Source: a virus
Length of the DNA: 40,188 nucleotides
Virus record (IMG/VR): IMGVR_UViG_3300035196_000052
Location: 1 to 40,188 of that record
Reading direction: 5' to 3' (one strand)
Part shown: one piece after another, positions 1 through 8,311 of the stretch
Layout of the letters: every line of letters begins with the position of its first letter
Numbering within the stretch: position 1 is the stretch's first letter
The notes under the pieces: model-generated
What the model saw: only the letters and a program-made list of their open reading frames with translations
Databases searched by the model: none
What the model was told of the DNA's origin: nothing
Made by a program: the position numbers and the translations under genes

Positions 1-5
1 ATATA

Positions 6-13
6 TATATTTG
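6..13 (+). promoter_or_regulatory. Candidate -7 promoter box TATATTTG
   Basis: The octamer TATATTTG followed by C matches the TAnnTTTG -7 element of Bacteroidota primary-sigma promoters. It ends 4 nt before the ATG at position 18. The same motif with the same 4-nt spacing recurs before the genes at 10290 and 12237. Any -33 element would lie outside the window. With this spacing transcription would begin at or next to the start codon, which implies a leaderless or nearly leaderless mRNA. That reading is inference; only the motif and its spacing are seen. Confidence 0.5.
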
Positions 14-17
14 CAGA

Positions 18-1160
18 ATGGTAAATGATTTAATAGAAGACTTTAACGGATTCACCACAGAAGACATCAATGATGTTGATTTTTTCACAGTGGAAGAAGA
101 TGAAGTTATAGACACAACAAAAAAACCCCTCACATCTGAAGAGAAAAGTAAGATAGAGGAAGAGGAAAAAGTTAAGGACAAGGAGCCAGACCTTTTTGCT
201 GTTGAAACAAAAGATGATAAGGATGAGGATGTAGTAATAATTCCCCCTGGTACACCTGCTCCAGTTGGAGATGAGGTTGTATTAGAAGGAAGCTCATTAA
301 CCACTTTAGCAATGATGAAAGAAAAGGGATACCTTGACTACACATTAGAAGAAGGGGAAGAATTAACTGATGTGAGAGCAGGAGAGATTCTTGAAGACAG
401 CATGGACAACGTGTTTGATACAAGAGTGGAAAAACTGTTTGAAGAGATGCCCACTGTATTAAAAGAGATGAATAAGTTTGTAATTAATGGGGGAGATATC
501 GACCAGTTCCTTAATAAGGTATCATTACAAAACAACACAGGTCTTACAGAAGGTATGGACATGACTGTAGAAGAGAATCAAATAGCTTCAGTAACAGTTG
601 GTTTAACAGAGGAAGGATACGATGCTGAATACATTAGTGCTCAGATTGACTTCCTAAAAGATTCAAAAAGATTAGAAGCAGCTTCAAATACTCATTACAC
701 TAGATGGTCTGAGAAAAAAGAAACTGAGAGACAAGCAATACTTACAGGCACAGAGAATAAACTTAAAGCTGAAAAGACTCAACGAAGAGAGTTAAAAGGT
801 CGAGTTTCTTCTTATCTAAAAGATACTGAGTCAGTTGCTGGATTTACTTTGACACCAGGAGACAAGATAGCTCTACCAGATTATATGTCTGATAGAACTG
901 TTAAGTTAGATAATGGTTCACAAGTGACAAGCATGCAAAGAGATTTACTAAGAGTTTTAAATAGTCCTACAGGTTCTGTCCAGATGGCAAAATTGTTGAA
1001 AGCAGCTAGCCAGAAGGGTGAGCTTAACTTTGAGGAAATCAAAATTGATACAGAGACAAAGGTAACAAAGAAGGTTATAGAGAATGTTAGGCGAGATAAA
1101 AAACAGAGTATTGTAAAGACAGCAGGAGCTAAGAAGCAACTAGCTGACTATTTTAACTAA
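18..1160 (+). CDS. Probable capsid scaffolding/assembly protein
   Basis: The product has 380 aa. The N-terminal 90 residues are extremely acidic (runs of Asp and Glu). The middle, about residues 195-270, is highly charged and probably helical or coiled coil. The C-terminal 30 residues are Lys/Arg rich. An acidic N-terminus, a helical centre and a basic C-terminal tail, encoded directly before the major capsid gene, are the usual profile of a phage scaffold. I did not recognise a specific family. It could instead be a minor head protein. I see no cysteine. The ATG at 18 follows a candidate -7 box; the next gene begins 17 nt after the stop, so this is probably the first gene of the capsid transcription unit. 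Confidence 0.6.
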   Translation: MVNDLIEDFNGFTTEDINDVDFFTVEEDEVIDTTKKPLTSEEKSKIEEEEKVKDKEPDLFAVETKDDKDEDVVIIPPGTPAPVGDEVVLEGSSLTTLAMMKEKGYLDYTLEEGEELTDVRAGEILEDSMDNVFDTRVEKLFEEMPTVLKEMNKFVINGGDIDQFLNKVSLQNNTGLTEGMDMTVEENQIASVTVGLTEEGYDAEYISAQIDFLKDSKRLEAASNTHYTRWSEKKETERQAILTGTENKLKAEKTQRRELKGRVSSYLKDTESVAGFTLTPGDKIALPDYMSDRTVKLDNGSQVTSMQRDLLRVLNSPTGSVQMAKLLKAASQKGELNFEEIKIDTETKVTKKVIENVRRDKKQSIVKTAGAKKQLADYFN

Positions 1161-1177
1161 TAATAAAAATTTAATTT

Positions 1178-2659
1178 ATGGCAACAAAAATTAACAAGCT
1201 ACAGGTAAGACAAGCCAAGTTCAACTCTACGAAGATGACTGACTTGAACCACTGGAGTAATCAGTTGGCTATTAAGCCTACAGTATTTGAAGCACCAACA
1301 AGAGCAATCTTTGCCTCAAAGACAAACAACTTAAATTTATCCTCAGGTAATGTTCTTGAAGGTATGTTTGGTTTAGGAAAAACAAAGTACATTGATGACC
1401 TTAACTGGGCATGGAAAATGAAAGTGAAAGGATTCAGACCTATGACTATCTTAGAAAACAGAACTGCTGGGGCAACTCCAGGGAAGTTTCGTCAAGATAT
1501 CACAGTATTGGTTGATGTGGATTTATTCGCAATTGGAGAATCTATTAGTCCAGGTTCATCTGACAAGTCTCAGGTAGCAGTAGTTACTCAGAAGTCTAAA
1601 GAAGGTGCTCGTGGATTTGTATATACTTTAAAAACTTATACTGAGGGAGCTGAACATTTCATTAAAGCTAAGTATTTAAAGCCAGGTGTCAAATGGACTC
1701 GTATGTTCACAATGCGTGGTGAAGCTGCTGAAAGTGGTTCTCATACAGAAAACTACACTAATGTAGAGTATAAAAACTCTTTAGTGAAGTTACGTAAAGA
1801 ATATAAAGTAACTGATTTTGCAGCTCAAGCTGTAGTTGAAATTGCTTTTCAAGATGATGATGGTGCAGTTCACAAATCATGGATGGATAAGCAGGAGTCT
1901 GATTATTACATGTCTATGAATAAAGAGATGGCAATACATGCAATGTATTCTCGTCTTGGAGACCAACCTTTGATTGACCCAGATTCTGGATACCCAATCA
2001 ACCCAGGTGCTGGTATGGAACAACAAATCGGTTTTGGTGGAAATGTAGAGCGTTATACTACAATGTCTGCTGAGTTAATTGAGGCATTCTTCGATAGAAT
2101 TGTGTACTCTAGAATTAATCCAGGTGAGTTAGGAGAAGTAATGGGATTATCAGGACATTATGGAATGAAAGAATATGCTAAAGCATTAGATACTTGGAAT
2201 GGTTCTAAGGCTATTGTTAGAGAAAGTTCTACTTTCATTAAAGGGACTGAAGGGATGTCTAACAACTCTTTACGTACTGGATACCAGTTTGTTACTTATG
2301 ACTTACCAACAGGTGGTTCATTCAAATTAGTCCACAATGCATTAAACGATGACAAGTCAATTCACAGAGATATTGACCCATTAACTGGAGTACCTTTACA
2401 GTCACAAAGAATTACGATTCTTGATGTAACTGGAGGAAATGGAGACAGTCTTTCAAAAGACAACATCTGTTTAGTTCGTAAGAACAAAGTTTATGGAAGT
2501 ACACGAATTTTAGGTAGAGTTGGACCAGGTGGTGTTAGTACTGGAGACAGAGCAACACACTCAGGTGATTATTACGAAGTACATATCTCAGATAGTATTG
2601 GAGTACAAATCGAAGATTCAACTGTAACAGGAGAATTAGTGAAAACTGTTAACGATTAA
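1178..2659 (+). CDS. Major capsid protein (crAss-like)
   Basis: The product has 493 aa and forms the icosahedral shell. Length, N-terminus (MATKINKLQVRQAKFN) and overall composition fit the crAss-like major capsid family of about 490-500 aa, which has an HK97-type fold. A recognisable segment is the Gly/Pro-rich loop around SGYPINPGAG near residue 270. Codon use differs from the neighbours: by eye about 9 of 21 arginines are CGT, while most other genes here use AGA almost exclusively, which fits a very highly expressed gene. There is one visible cysteine, near the C-terminus. The leader is A/T-rich (AATAAAAATTTAATTT) with no Shine-Dalgarno. Family assignment is from recognition of the crAss-like pattern, not from a search. 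Confidence 0.9.
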   Translation: MATKINKLQVRQAKFNSTKMTDLNHWSNQLAIKPTVFEAPTRAIFASKTNNLNLSSGNVLEGMFGLGKTKYIDDLNWAWKMKVKGFRPMTILENRTAGATPGKFRQDITVLVDVDLFAIGESISPGSSDKSQVAVVTQKSKEGARGFVYTLKTYTEGAEHFIKAKYLKPGVKWTRMFTMRGEAAESGSHTENYTNVEYKNSLVKLRKEYKVTDFAAQAVVEIAFQDDDGAVHKSWMDKQESDYYMSMNKEMAIHAMYSRLGDQPLIDPDSGYPINPGAGMEQQIGFGGNVERYTTMSAELIEAFFDRIVYSRINPGELGEVMGLSGHYGMKEYAKALDTWNGSKAIVRESSTFIKGTEGMSNNSLRTGYQFVTYDLPTGGSFKLVHNALNDDKSIHRDIDPLTGVPLQSQRITILDVTGGNGDSLSKDNICLVRKNKVYGSTRILGRVGPGGVSTGDRATHSGDYYEVHISDSIGVQIEDSTVTGELVKTVND

Positions 2660-2681
2660 TTAATTAAATAATAAGATAAGC

Positions 2682-3503
2682 ATGGTAACACAAGATTTAA
2701 AAATAGAAATCAGACCAATACCAGGAAGAAATGGTATTAAAAGTTTTTCCGAAAACTTAGAATACTTTTCTCAAGCTCATATCTTAGCCCCTTTTGTAAA
2801 CCCTGTGACGTTGAAATACAGCACAGGGCTTACTGAGGAGGATGTAAAGTATCTTGAAAAGGAAAAGTTTCCTTATAATATTGAAGATACTTACAGGCGA
2901 GGTACAGCACATGAATTCTGGGAAAGTTCGATAGTAAAGGTAGAATTAAGCAATAGTCCAATCTTTTTGTATCCAGGTAAAAATCACATTGACTTTATAA
3001 AGTATAAGTATTTATTAATAAATAACTATATCTACTGTTCAGAAGATGAGATGAGAACTGGAAGCAAACCAGAAGCTACCCATTATATTTATAATGAAGG
3101 GGCTGCAAATAAAATTAAAGCAACTAAACTAGAGAAAAGAAACACTCTTATTAGTGAGGTTGCAGCTTTATCTCCAGCTCGTAAGAGACAAATTGTTTTA
3201 ATATTATTAAATGAAAACACTGACAATAAAGATGAAGATTATTTAACTGTGAGATTTGAGGATATAATTAATAAAAAAGAACTATCTTTGGAACTTCAAG
3301 GACTCTTGCAAAAATCTGCAGAGGACATCACGTTAATATCTGATATTAAGTCAGCTATTCAAAAGAATGTACTTAAACGTACAAGTAAAGGAATTTTCTA
3401 TTTTGAGACCAATTTAGGTTTCAGCGAGGATGAGGTAAGAAAGACTCTTAGCTCTCCTGATAATCAAGAGGTTTTACTTAGCGTAAAATCTAAAATACAA
3501 TAA
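2682..3503 (+). CDS. Conserved structural-block protein of unknown function
   Basis: The product has 273 aa and sits immediately downstream of the major capsid gene, with only 2 nt before the next gene. The N-terminal half is rich in Tyr/Phe and looks beta/mixed (for example FLYPGKNHIDFIKYKYLLIN near residue 95). The C-terminal half is predicted helical and charged (LSPARKRQIVLILLNEN near residue 165). I see no signal peptide, transmembrane segment or catalytic motif. Position alone suggests a head-associated or head-completion protein. I do not recognise a named family. Confidence 0.55.
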   Translation: MVTQDLKIEIRPIPGRNGIKSFSENLEYFSQAHILAPFVNPVTLKYSTGLTEEDVKYLEKEKFPYNIEDTYRRGTAHEFWESSIVKVELSNSPIFLYPGKNHIDFIKYKYLLINNYIYCSEDEMRTGSKPEATHYIYNEGAANKIKATKLEKRNTLISEVAALSPARKRQIVLILLNENTDNKDEDYLTVRFEDIINKKELSLELQGLLQKSAEDITLISDIKSAIQKNVLKRTSKGIFYFETNLGFSEDEVRKTLSSPDNQEVLLSVKSKIQ

Positions 3504-3505
3504 TT

Positions 3506-4582
3506 ATGAAACATACAATAGCACAAAACAAGCAGTTATTCAATGTAAAAGCCATTGCAGATTCTAAAACTTTTGAGACCTTAGGGGACAATGAAGTAGG
3601 AGTATTTGCTGCTGGTTCAACCACAAGTTTACCTGCTGCTGCAGTCTACGCTGCATTACCTGCTGAATATAGTGTGGTAGGGAAAGTAAATGGTAACATC
3701 TACTACTCTTTCGCTAACATTCAGAAAGCTAAAATGACTCGTTATGCAGAACAAGACTATACAGCATCTGCTGTAAACATCTGGGAAGCTGTAGTTGAAA
3801 GTTCAGAATGTGACTGTATTGGTACAGCTACAATTAAAATTAACATTGATGAAGAGTCTCTAATGAGAGAACGTGGTTTATCTTGGGTAAATACTGACAC
3901 AAGTGTAGTTAGTTCTCCTTCAGAACTTACTGCTCAATGTGATTGTACTGGTAACCCAACTTATGATAATCATGTTATCACAAGAGAGTTATTCAAACAG
4001 GTAAATGATTCAGACTCTCCTTTCTATCTTGCAAAGTGTAAAATTACAGGTGGGGCAGCTTTAGCTGACTTAGCTGCAATTGATGCACATATTGCAACTA
4101 ACAAAGCAGTGAATACTGATAATGACCCAGGAACTGATACTGCAACACTTACTCTTATTATAGAGGGTAAACCAGCAGTAACAAGAGATTACAAAGACCT
4201 TGATGTTAATTATATCTTCCCTAGAGGAGCTAAATTATTCCCATCAGTTAAGCTTAACGGTGATGCAGGTCCAAGTATTGAGTTCACTGAGACACAAGAG
4301 ATTACTTATGAGTTAGGTGCAGGAGCAGATGTAAGAGCTTCAGAATTTGAGTGTATGTCATTATACACCAACTTAAATCATTACCCTCAATTGTCTGATG
4401 GTGTTGCTTCAGAAGACTTAGTTTACCAATTTGAGAATAGTGTTAATTACAACACTGTATGCTTTGAATGGACAACTGACAAAGTGAATGTAAATGATGG
4501 AGACAAACGCTTATTTGGAGTGTTGTTTGCAACATCAAGTGGAGCTGTATATACTGCCTTAAAAGCATTATTCTCAGCATAA
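3506..4582 (+). CDS. Probable auxiliary capsid / head decoration protein
   Basis: The product has 358 aa, is beta-rich with many Ala, Thr, Val and Asp residues, and has no membrane segment. Two CDC-x-G motifs stand out: C102-D-C104-I-G and C145-D-C147-T-G. Further single cysteines lie downstream (AKCKI, FECMS, TVCFE). Composition and position just after the capsid genes suggest an abundant capsid accessory protein. CGT/CGC arginine codons occur here too, as in the capsid gene. The paired Cys motifs could make inter-subunit disulfides or a metal site. The role is inference from synteny with crAss-like phages; a major tail or neck component is an alternative. The start lies 2 nt after the preceding stop. 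Confidence 0.55.
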   Translation: MKHTIAQNKQLFNVKAIADSKTFETLGDNEVGVFAAGSTTSLPAAAVYAALPAEYSVVGKVNGNIYYSFANIQKAKMTRYAEQDYTASAVNIWEAVVESSECDCIGTATIKINIDEESLMRERGLSWVNTDTSVVSSPSELTAQCDCTGNPTYDNHVITRELFKQVNDSDSPFYLAKCKITGGAALADLAAIDAHIATNKAVNTDNDPGTDTATLTLIIEGKPAVTRDYKDLDVNYIFPRGAKLFPSVKLNGDAGPSIEFTETQEITYELGAGADVRASEFECMSLYTNLNHYPQLSDGVASEDLVYQFENSVNYNTVCFEWTTDKVNVNDGDKRLFGVLFATSSGAVYTALKALFSA

Positions 4583-4600
4583 TCTAAAAACTAAAAGACT

Positions 4601-5299
4601 GTGACTATAAAAGACATGCACTATGACTTCAAATCGAAGTTAAATAAAATAGACAGCCAGCAATTCAGGAATCTTAGGGTTCCTGAAATTGATTGGAAGC
4701 TTAATGAGGCACAGGAACTTTTTGTAAAAATGGTTGCTAAACCTGGTTTAGCAGGCAGATTAGGATTTGAAACTTCACAAAGAAGTATAGATGATATTAG
4801 AACAGTAGTTGTTAATGGCTACTGTTCTCCTATCACTGATAATTTATTTACTCTCCCAGTGGATTATTGGCACTTTTTAAGTGCTACAGTATTAATGACT
4901 AAAGGAGAATGTAAAAATTTTACAGCTACCTTAAAGGTTAGACAACATGATGATGAGTTTGAAGAAAGTCCTTTTGACTGTTCTTCATTTGAGTGGAGAG
5001 AGGTTAATGGTCTCTTTCATGCTGAAGGTATAAAAACCTTTGATGATGGCACTTTTTCTAACAAGACTATGTGTCTTGATTACATTAAAGAATTAGAGTA
5101 TATACATAATGCAGAAGACTTTAGAGTTGGAGGGTACAACCTTCCTTCAGGAGTTTTACTGACAGGTTCTTTAGACTGTATATTACCAAAAACAACACAC
5201 AGAGAAATTGTAGACTTGGCTGTTCTTATTGCTTCTGGAGACTTACAAGCCCCAGATTACCAATTAAAACAAGCTAAACTAAACTTAAACAAACAATAA
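4601..5299 (+). CDS. Probable ring/connector (neck) protein
   Basis: The product is 232 aa from GTG at 4601; an in-frame ATG at 4616 would give 227 aa and is a plausible alternative, since neither start has a Shine-Dalgarno. The N-terminus (RVPEIDWKLNEAQELFV) followed by a LPVDYWHFLSA segment near residue 85 resembles proteins of the phage head-to-tail connector/tail-ring type found in crAss-like structural blocks (P22 gp4 / T7 gp11-like architecture). It carries about five cysteines (YCSP, ECKN, DCSS, MCLD, DCIL). The C-terminus ends in an amphipathic Lys-rich helix. The next gene starts after 1 nt, indicating translational coupling. Ring assignment is moderate: general resemblance and location, not a residue signature. 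Confidence 0.55.
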   Translation: MTIKDMHYDFKSKLNKIDSQQFRNLRVPEIDWKLNEAQELFVKMVAKPGLAGRLGFETSQRSIDDIRTVVVNGYCSPITDNLFTLPVDYWHFLSATVLMTKGECKNFTATLKVRQHDDEFEESPFDCSSFEWREVNGLFHAEGIKTFDDGTFSNKTMCLDYIKELEYIHNAEDFRVGGYNLPSGVLLTGSLDCILPKTTHREIVDLAVLIASGDLQAPDYQLKQAKLNLNKQ

Positions 5300-5300
5300 G

Positions 5301-5906
5301 ATGGTTATAAAACTATTAGAAATACAACCAGGAGCCACTAGTATTATTGCCTCTGTTGAAGTAGACACTGGTAATACAGTAGTAAAAGCAGTAGCTTGGA
5401 ATAAAGAAGGGTATAAAGAAGATGCAGAAGGTATAGACTTAACACATCTTTTATCAGGCTTAACAGAATTAGAAGATTTTTCTATAAGTGCTGAAGAATT
5501 AGGAGTAGCTCAAATAACAGGCTTTTATGCAATAGAATTTTCTTCTTCTGCATCTCCTTTATTTAGAACAGATGAACCTGAAGAAGAACTTCCTCAGACT
5601 GGTATAGTTGCAAACTTATTACCTTATCATGAATGTATAATAAACAAGTCTTTAGCTATTGTTGTTAAAGATTGTAGTGTGGTAAAGAGCAAGTGTGGAG
5701 ACATGGATACTTTATTATTTGCTAGTACTTTATTAGACACAGCAAACAATACTCTTTTATTTGGGTTATATGATGAGGCTATACAAATTTTAAACACCTT
5801 AGATGAGGTCTGTGAGATATGTGTTGCTTGCCCTGACTATGGGACAGATTTAGAGCATTCAGGCTTTGGGTATAAAACAGTAAATAATAATCTAATTTTA
5901 GCATAA
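5301..5906 (+). CDS. Unknown structural-block protein with Cys-rich C-terminus
   Basis: The product has 201 aa. The first ~100 residues look beta-rich; a helical segment follows (LLFASTLLDTANNTLLFGLY). The protein then carries a compact cysteine cluster, CEICVAC, near residue 170, with additional cysteines in HEC, KDC and SKC. Its stop codon overlaps the next start as TAATG, so the two small proteins are probably made together. The bipartite layout (beta domain then helical Cys domain) suggests an adaptor or small neck/fibre-attachment protein, but I do not recognise it. Confidence 0.5.
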   Translation: MVIKLLEIQPGATSIIASVEVDTGNTVVKAVAWNKEGYKEDAEGIDLTHLLSGLTELEDFSISAEELGVAQITGFYAIEFSSSASPLFRTDEPEEELPQTGIVANLLPYHECIINKSLAIVVKDCSVVKSKCGDMDTLLFASTLLDTANNTLLFGLYDEAIQILNTLDEVCEICVACPDYGTDLEHSGFGYKTVNNNLILA

Positions 5907-6253
5907 TGCAAATAGACACTAACAACATAAACATCCTAGTAGGGAGCGTTAAGAAAGCTTTAGACATGAGAATCATTTTGGGTGACACAGTTAGTAGTGA
6001 GTCTATTGTATTATTCAACACTATAAATAAAAGCTTAACTTATTGTATTACACAATACAATGCAGGAAATACAGAGTATTCAACAAAAATAAAAACATTA
6101 GAAAACTTACTTCTATCTCTTAAGTATGGATGTCCAAGTATATGTAATTACTTTAAAACTTTTAATAGTGCTTTTGACTTTAAAATAAGTAATGCTAAAA
6201 TAAGGATTGATACAACAGAGTATAGAATAAGTGAACTACAAATCATAGTATAA
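5906..6253 (+). CDS. Small helical protein, unknown, coupled to upstream gene
   Basis: The product has 115 aa, starting on the TAATG overlap with the preceding gene. It is predicted mostly helical and contains a C-x3-C pair (GCPSIC) near residue 77, following a Leu-rich helix. This echoes the helix-then-Cys arrangement at the C-terminus of the upstream 201-aa protein. The two may be distant paralogues or partners, which is an inference. It ends 2 nt before a fibre gene, so fibre attachment or assembly is a reasonable guess. No known domain was recognised. Confidence 0.45.
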   Translation: MQIDTNNINILVGSVKKALDMRIILGDTVSSESIVLFNTINKSLTYCITQYNAGNTEYSTKIKTLENLLLSLKYGCPSICNYFKTFNSAFDFKISNAKIRIDTTEYRISELQIIV

Positions 6254-6255
6254 AA

Positions 6256-8289
6256 ATGGCACAGAAACACTTAAATTTAGGCACACCTAATGGGCAGAAT
6301 GGAGATTTTGTTAGAGATGCACACGTAAAAATAGAAGATAATTTCACAGAATTATACAACACTACACAAGGAGTAGTTGATGTAAATGCTGATTGGAGAG
6401 GAGGGCTTAATTTTGCAGTAACAGCAAATGCTTTTCCTGTCTCTAATATATGGTATTCTTCAACCCCAGATAATGTTGTATTAGATGTTGCAGATGGCAC
6501 TTTTGACAGAATTGATTTAATAGTAGGAAATACAGATGGAACAATAGGTAAAGTCACAGGAGAAATTACAGGAGCCACTCCTGCAGAACCAAACTATGAC
6601 CATGCTACACAATATCCAATAAAGTTTATTTTAGTCCAAGCTGGGCAAACAGACCCATCAGGATATTTAGACAAAACAATATTTAACGAAAATTTAGGGG
6701 ATTCAGCAGAATGGGATTTTACACCAACTGCAAACATAACAGTGGCAAGTGATAATGCACAAGATGGAACTAAATCTATTGAAGGTGTGAACACTATTCA
6801 TGACAAAGTTTACCTATCTTCTCCAACTCCTGTTTTAAGGGATGAAATGAATACACTTAAATTTTGGATAAGGTTAAAAGAAGCTTATGGAGCAAAGGGG
6901 GAAATTTATATCTATTTTAAAGATACTACCACTCCTGATGCAAAAGTCCCAGACAGTGCGTTAAAAATAGCTCATGGTCAATATGGATTTGATGCTGACA
7001 GTACTTCTTACCAAGAAATTATAATTGATTTAACTAGAATAAAAATATTTGTTCCTTCTGTTAGTATCATAGAGATAAAGCCTTATAAAGCTGCTACAGG
7101 AACTATAGGGTACTATCTTGATAATATTACCTTACAGGTAGGAGAACCAGTGAGAAAGATAGAAGAAACAGTAGAAGTACCTGTTAATACTTCTTCTCTT
7201 ATTAATGATGGAGAAGCAGGAGATTCTAAATATACAGAAGATAAAGATTTAGGAGCAACAGCAAAAAGTAATGAGTATGGAGATTTAGATAATAAACCAT
7301 CTTTAGGGACTGTAGCTACCTCTAATGACTATGCAGACTTAGATAATAAACCAACAATAGGTACTGCAGGAGCTACTAATGACTATGCAGACTTAGATAA
7401 TTTACCAGTGATAAGTACTGTAGGAATTAGTAATGATTATGCAGACTTAGATAATTTACCAGTGATAAGTACTGTAGGAATTAGTAATGATTACAATGAC
7501 CTAGATAATTTACCTGTAATAGGTGCTAATGAATTAGGTATTTGGGAGTTTGATAGTGCAACAACTGCAACTGCCCCACCTACAGGAAAATTAAAGTTTA
7601 ATAGTGCTGCGCCTTCTAGTTCTACTTTTATATTTATAGGAGACACAGTGTCTGCAGGAGCTAATGCTAGTTTCTATATTGAAAACTTACAGCCTGGAGA
7701 TATAATTTATGTACAACAAAGTAATGACAATACAAAATTTATTGTTGCAGAAGTTTCAGCAACTCTGATTTCAGAGATAGGTTGGAATAGAATTCCAGTA
7801 ACTATAAAGGATAGTGGAGGAGTTATAGATAATTTAGCTAAATCTTATTTTACTATATATAAAAAAGGTATTGAAGAAGTAGTTTTAAACAATATACAAA
7901 ACATAAAACAATTAAATATTACTGGAACTCCTCCAGTAATGCAAGATTTACTAGCTAATCCTTTAGTGTTAGTTCCAGCAGCAGGAGCAGATAAGTTAAT
8001 TAAGTTTGTCTCTATAACAGGGTTAGTTGATTTCAACTCTGTAGCCTATGACTTTACTGCTAACTTTGATATTAAATATGTGTCTAGTGGGATTAGTATA
8101 TTTGAAGGGGCATTTGGAGATGCTAATTCTGGTGTAAAAACACCTTTTAATCTTAGTCCTATAGCAGGACCAGGAGGGCTGTTATCCTTAAATGAAGATG
8201 TTGTTTTGACAACTCCAGTAGATGCAACAGTAGGAGACAGTGATATTAAATACATAATTTTTTATATAGAACAAGATTTTAACTTTTAA
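6256..8289 (+). CDS. Fibre protein with jelly-roll-like domain and tandem 18-aa repeats
   Basis: The product has 677 aa. The N-terminus (MAQKHLNLGTP, with IEDNFTELY near residue 30) is a short anchor-like region related to the N-terminus of the next fibre. Residues ~150-295 resemble a carbohydrate-binding beta-sandwich (pattern W-D-F ... K-S-I ... L-K-F-W-I ... Y-Q-E-I-I-I-D-L ... Y-Y-L-D-N-I-T-L). Residues 338-424 are five repeats of an SNDYADLDNxPxIxTxGx unit, a motif typical of phage fibre shafts. Residues 425-677 form a beta-rich C-terminal region. It probably builds a head or tail fibre that contacts host surface glycans. Whether it attaches to head or tail cannot be told from sequence. 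No cysteine seen. Confidence 0.75.
   Translation: MAQKHLNLGTPNGQNGDFVRDAHVKIEDNFTELYNTTQGVVDVNADWRGGLNFAVTANAFPVSNIWYSSTPDNVVLDVADGTFDRIDLIVGNTDGTIGKVTGEITGATPAEPNYDHATQYPIKFILVQAGQTDPSGYLDKTIFNENLGDSAEWDFTPTANITVASDNAQDGTKSIEGVNTIHDKVYLSSPTPVLRDEMNTLKFWIRLKEAYGAKGEIYIYFKDTTTPDAKVPDSALKIAHGQYGFDADSTSYQEIIIDLTRIKIFVPSVSIIEIKPYKAATGTIGYYLDNITLQVGEPVRKIEETVEVPVNTSSLINDGEAGDSKYTEDKDLGATAKSNEYGDLDNKPSLGTVATSNDYADLDNKPTIGTAGATNDYADLDNLPVISTVGISNDYADLDNLPVISTVGISNDYNDLDNLPVIGANELGIWEFDSATTATAPPTGKLKFNSAAPSSSTFIFIGDTVSAGANASFYIENLQPGDIIYVQQSNDNTKFIVAEVSATLISEIGWNRIPVTIKDSGGVIDNLAKSYFTIYKKGIEEVVLNNIQNIKQLNITGTPPVMQDLLANPLVLVPAAGADKLIKFVSITGLVDFNSVAYDFTANFDIKYVSSGISIFEGAFGDANSGVKTPFNLSPIAGPGGLLSLNEDVVLTTPVDATVGDSDIKYIIFYIEQDFNF
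7267..7527 (+). repeat. Five tandem 54-bp (18-aa) coding repeats in the fibre gene
   Basis: The units start near 7267, 7321, 7375, 7429 and 7483; the last is truncated. All encode the SN(D/E)Y-x-DLDN-(K/L)-P core. Copies 3 and 4 are nearly identical at the DNA level, including TTACCAGTGATAAGTACTG, so the expansion is recent or is being homogenised. The repeats stay in frame and are part of the shaft of the 677-aa fibre, so copy number would set fibre length. Confidence 0.85.
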
Positions 8290-8311
8290 TTAATTAATAA
8301 TAATAACAAAA

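Noticed and set aside
7267-7527. CRISPR-like array because of regularly spaced repeats
   Set aside because: The units are contiguous, in frame and encode a fibre-shaft motif; there are no spacers.
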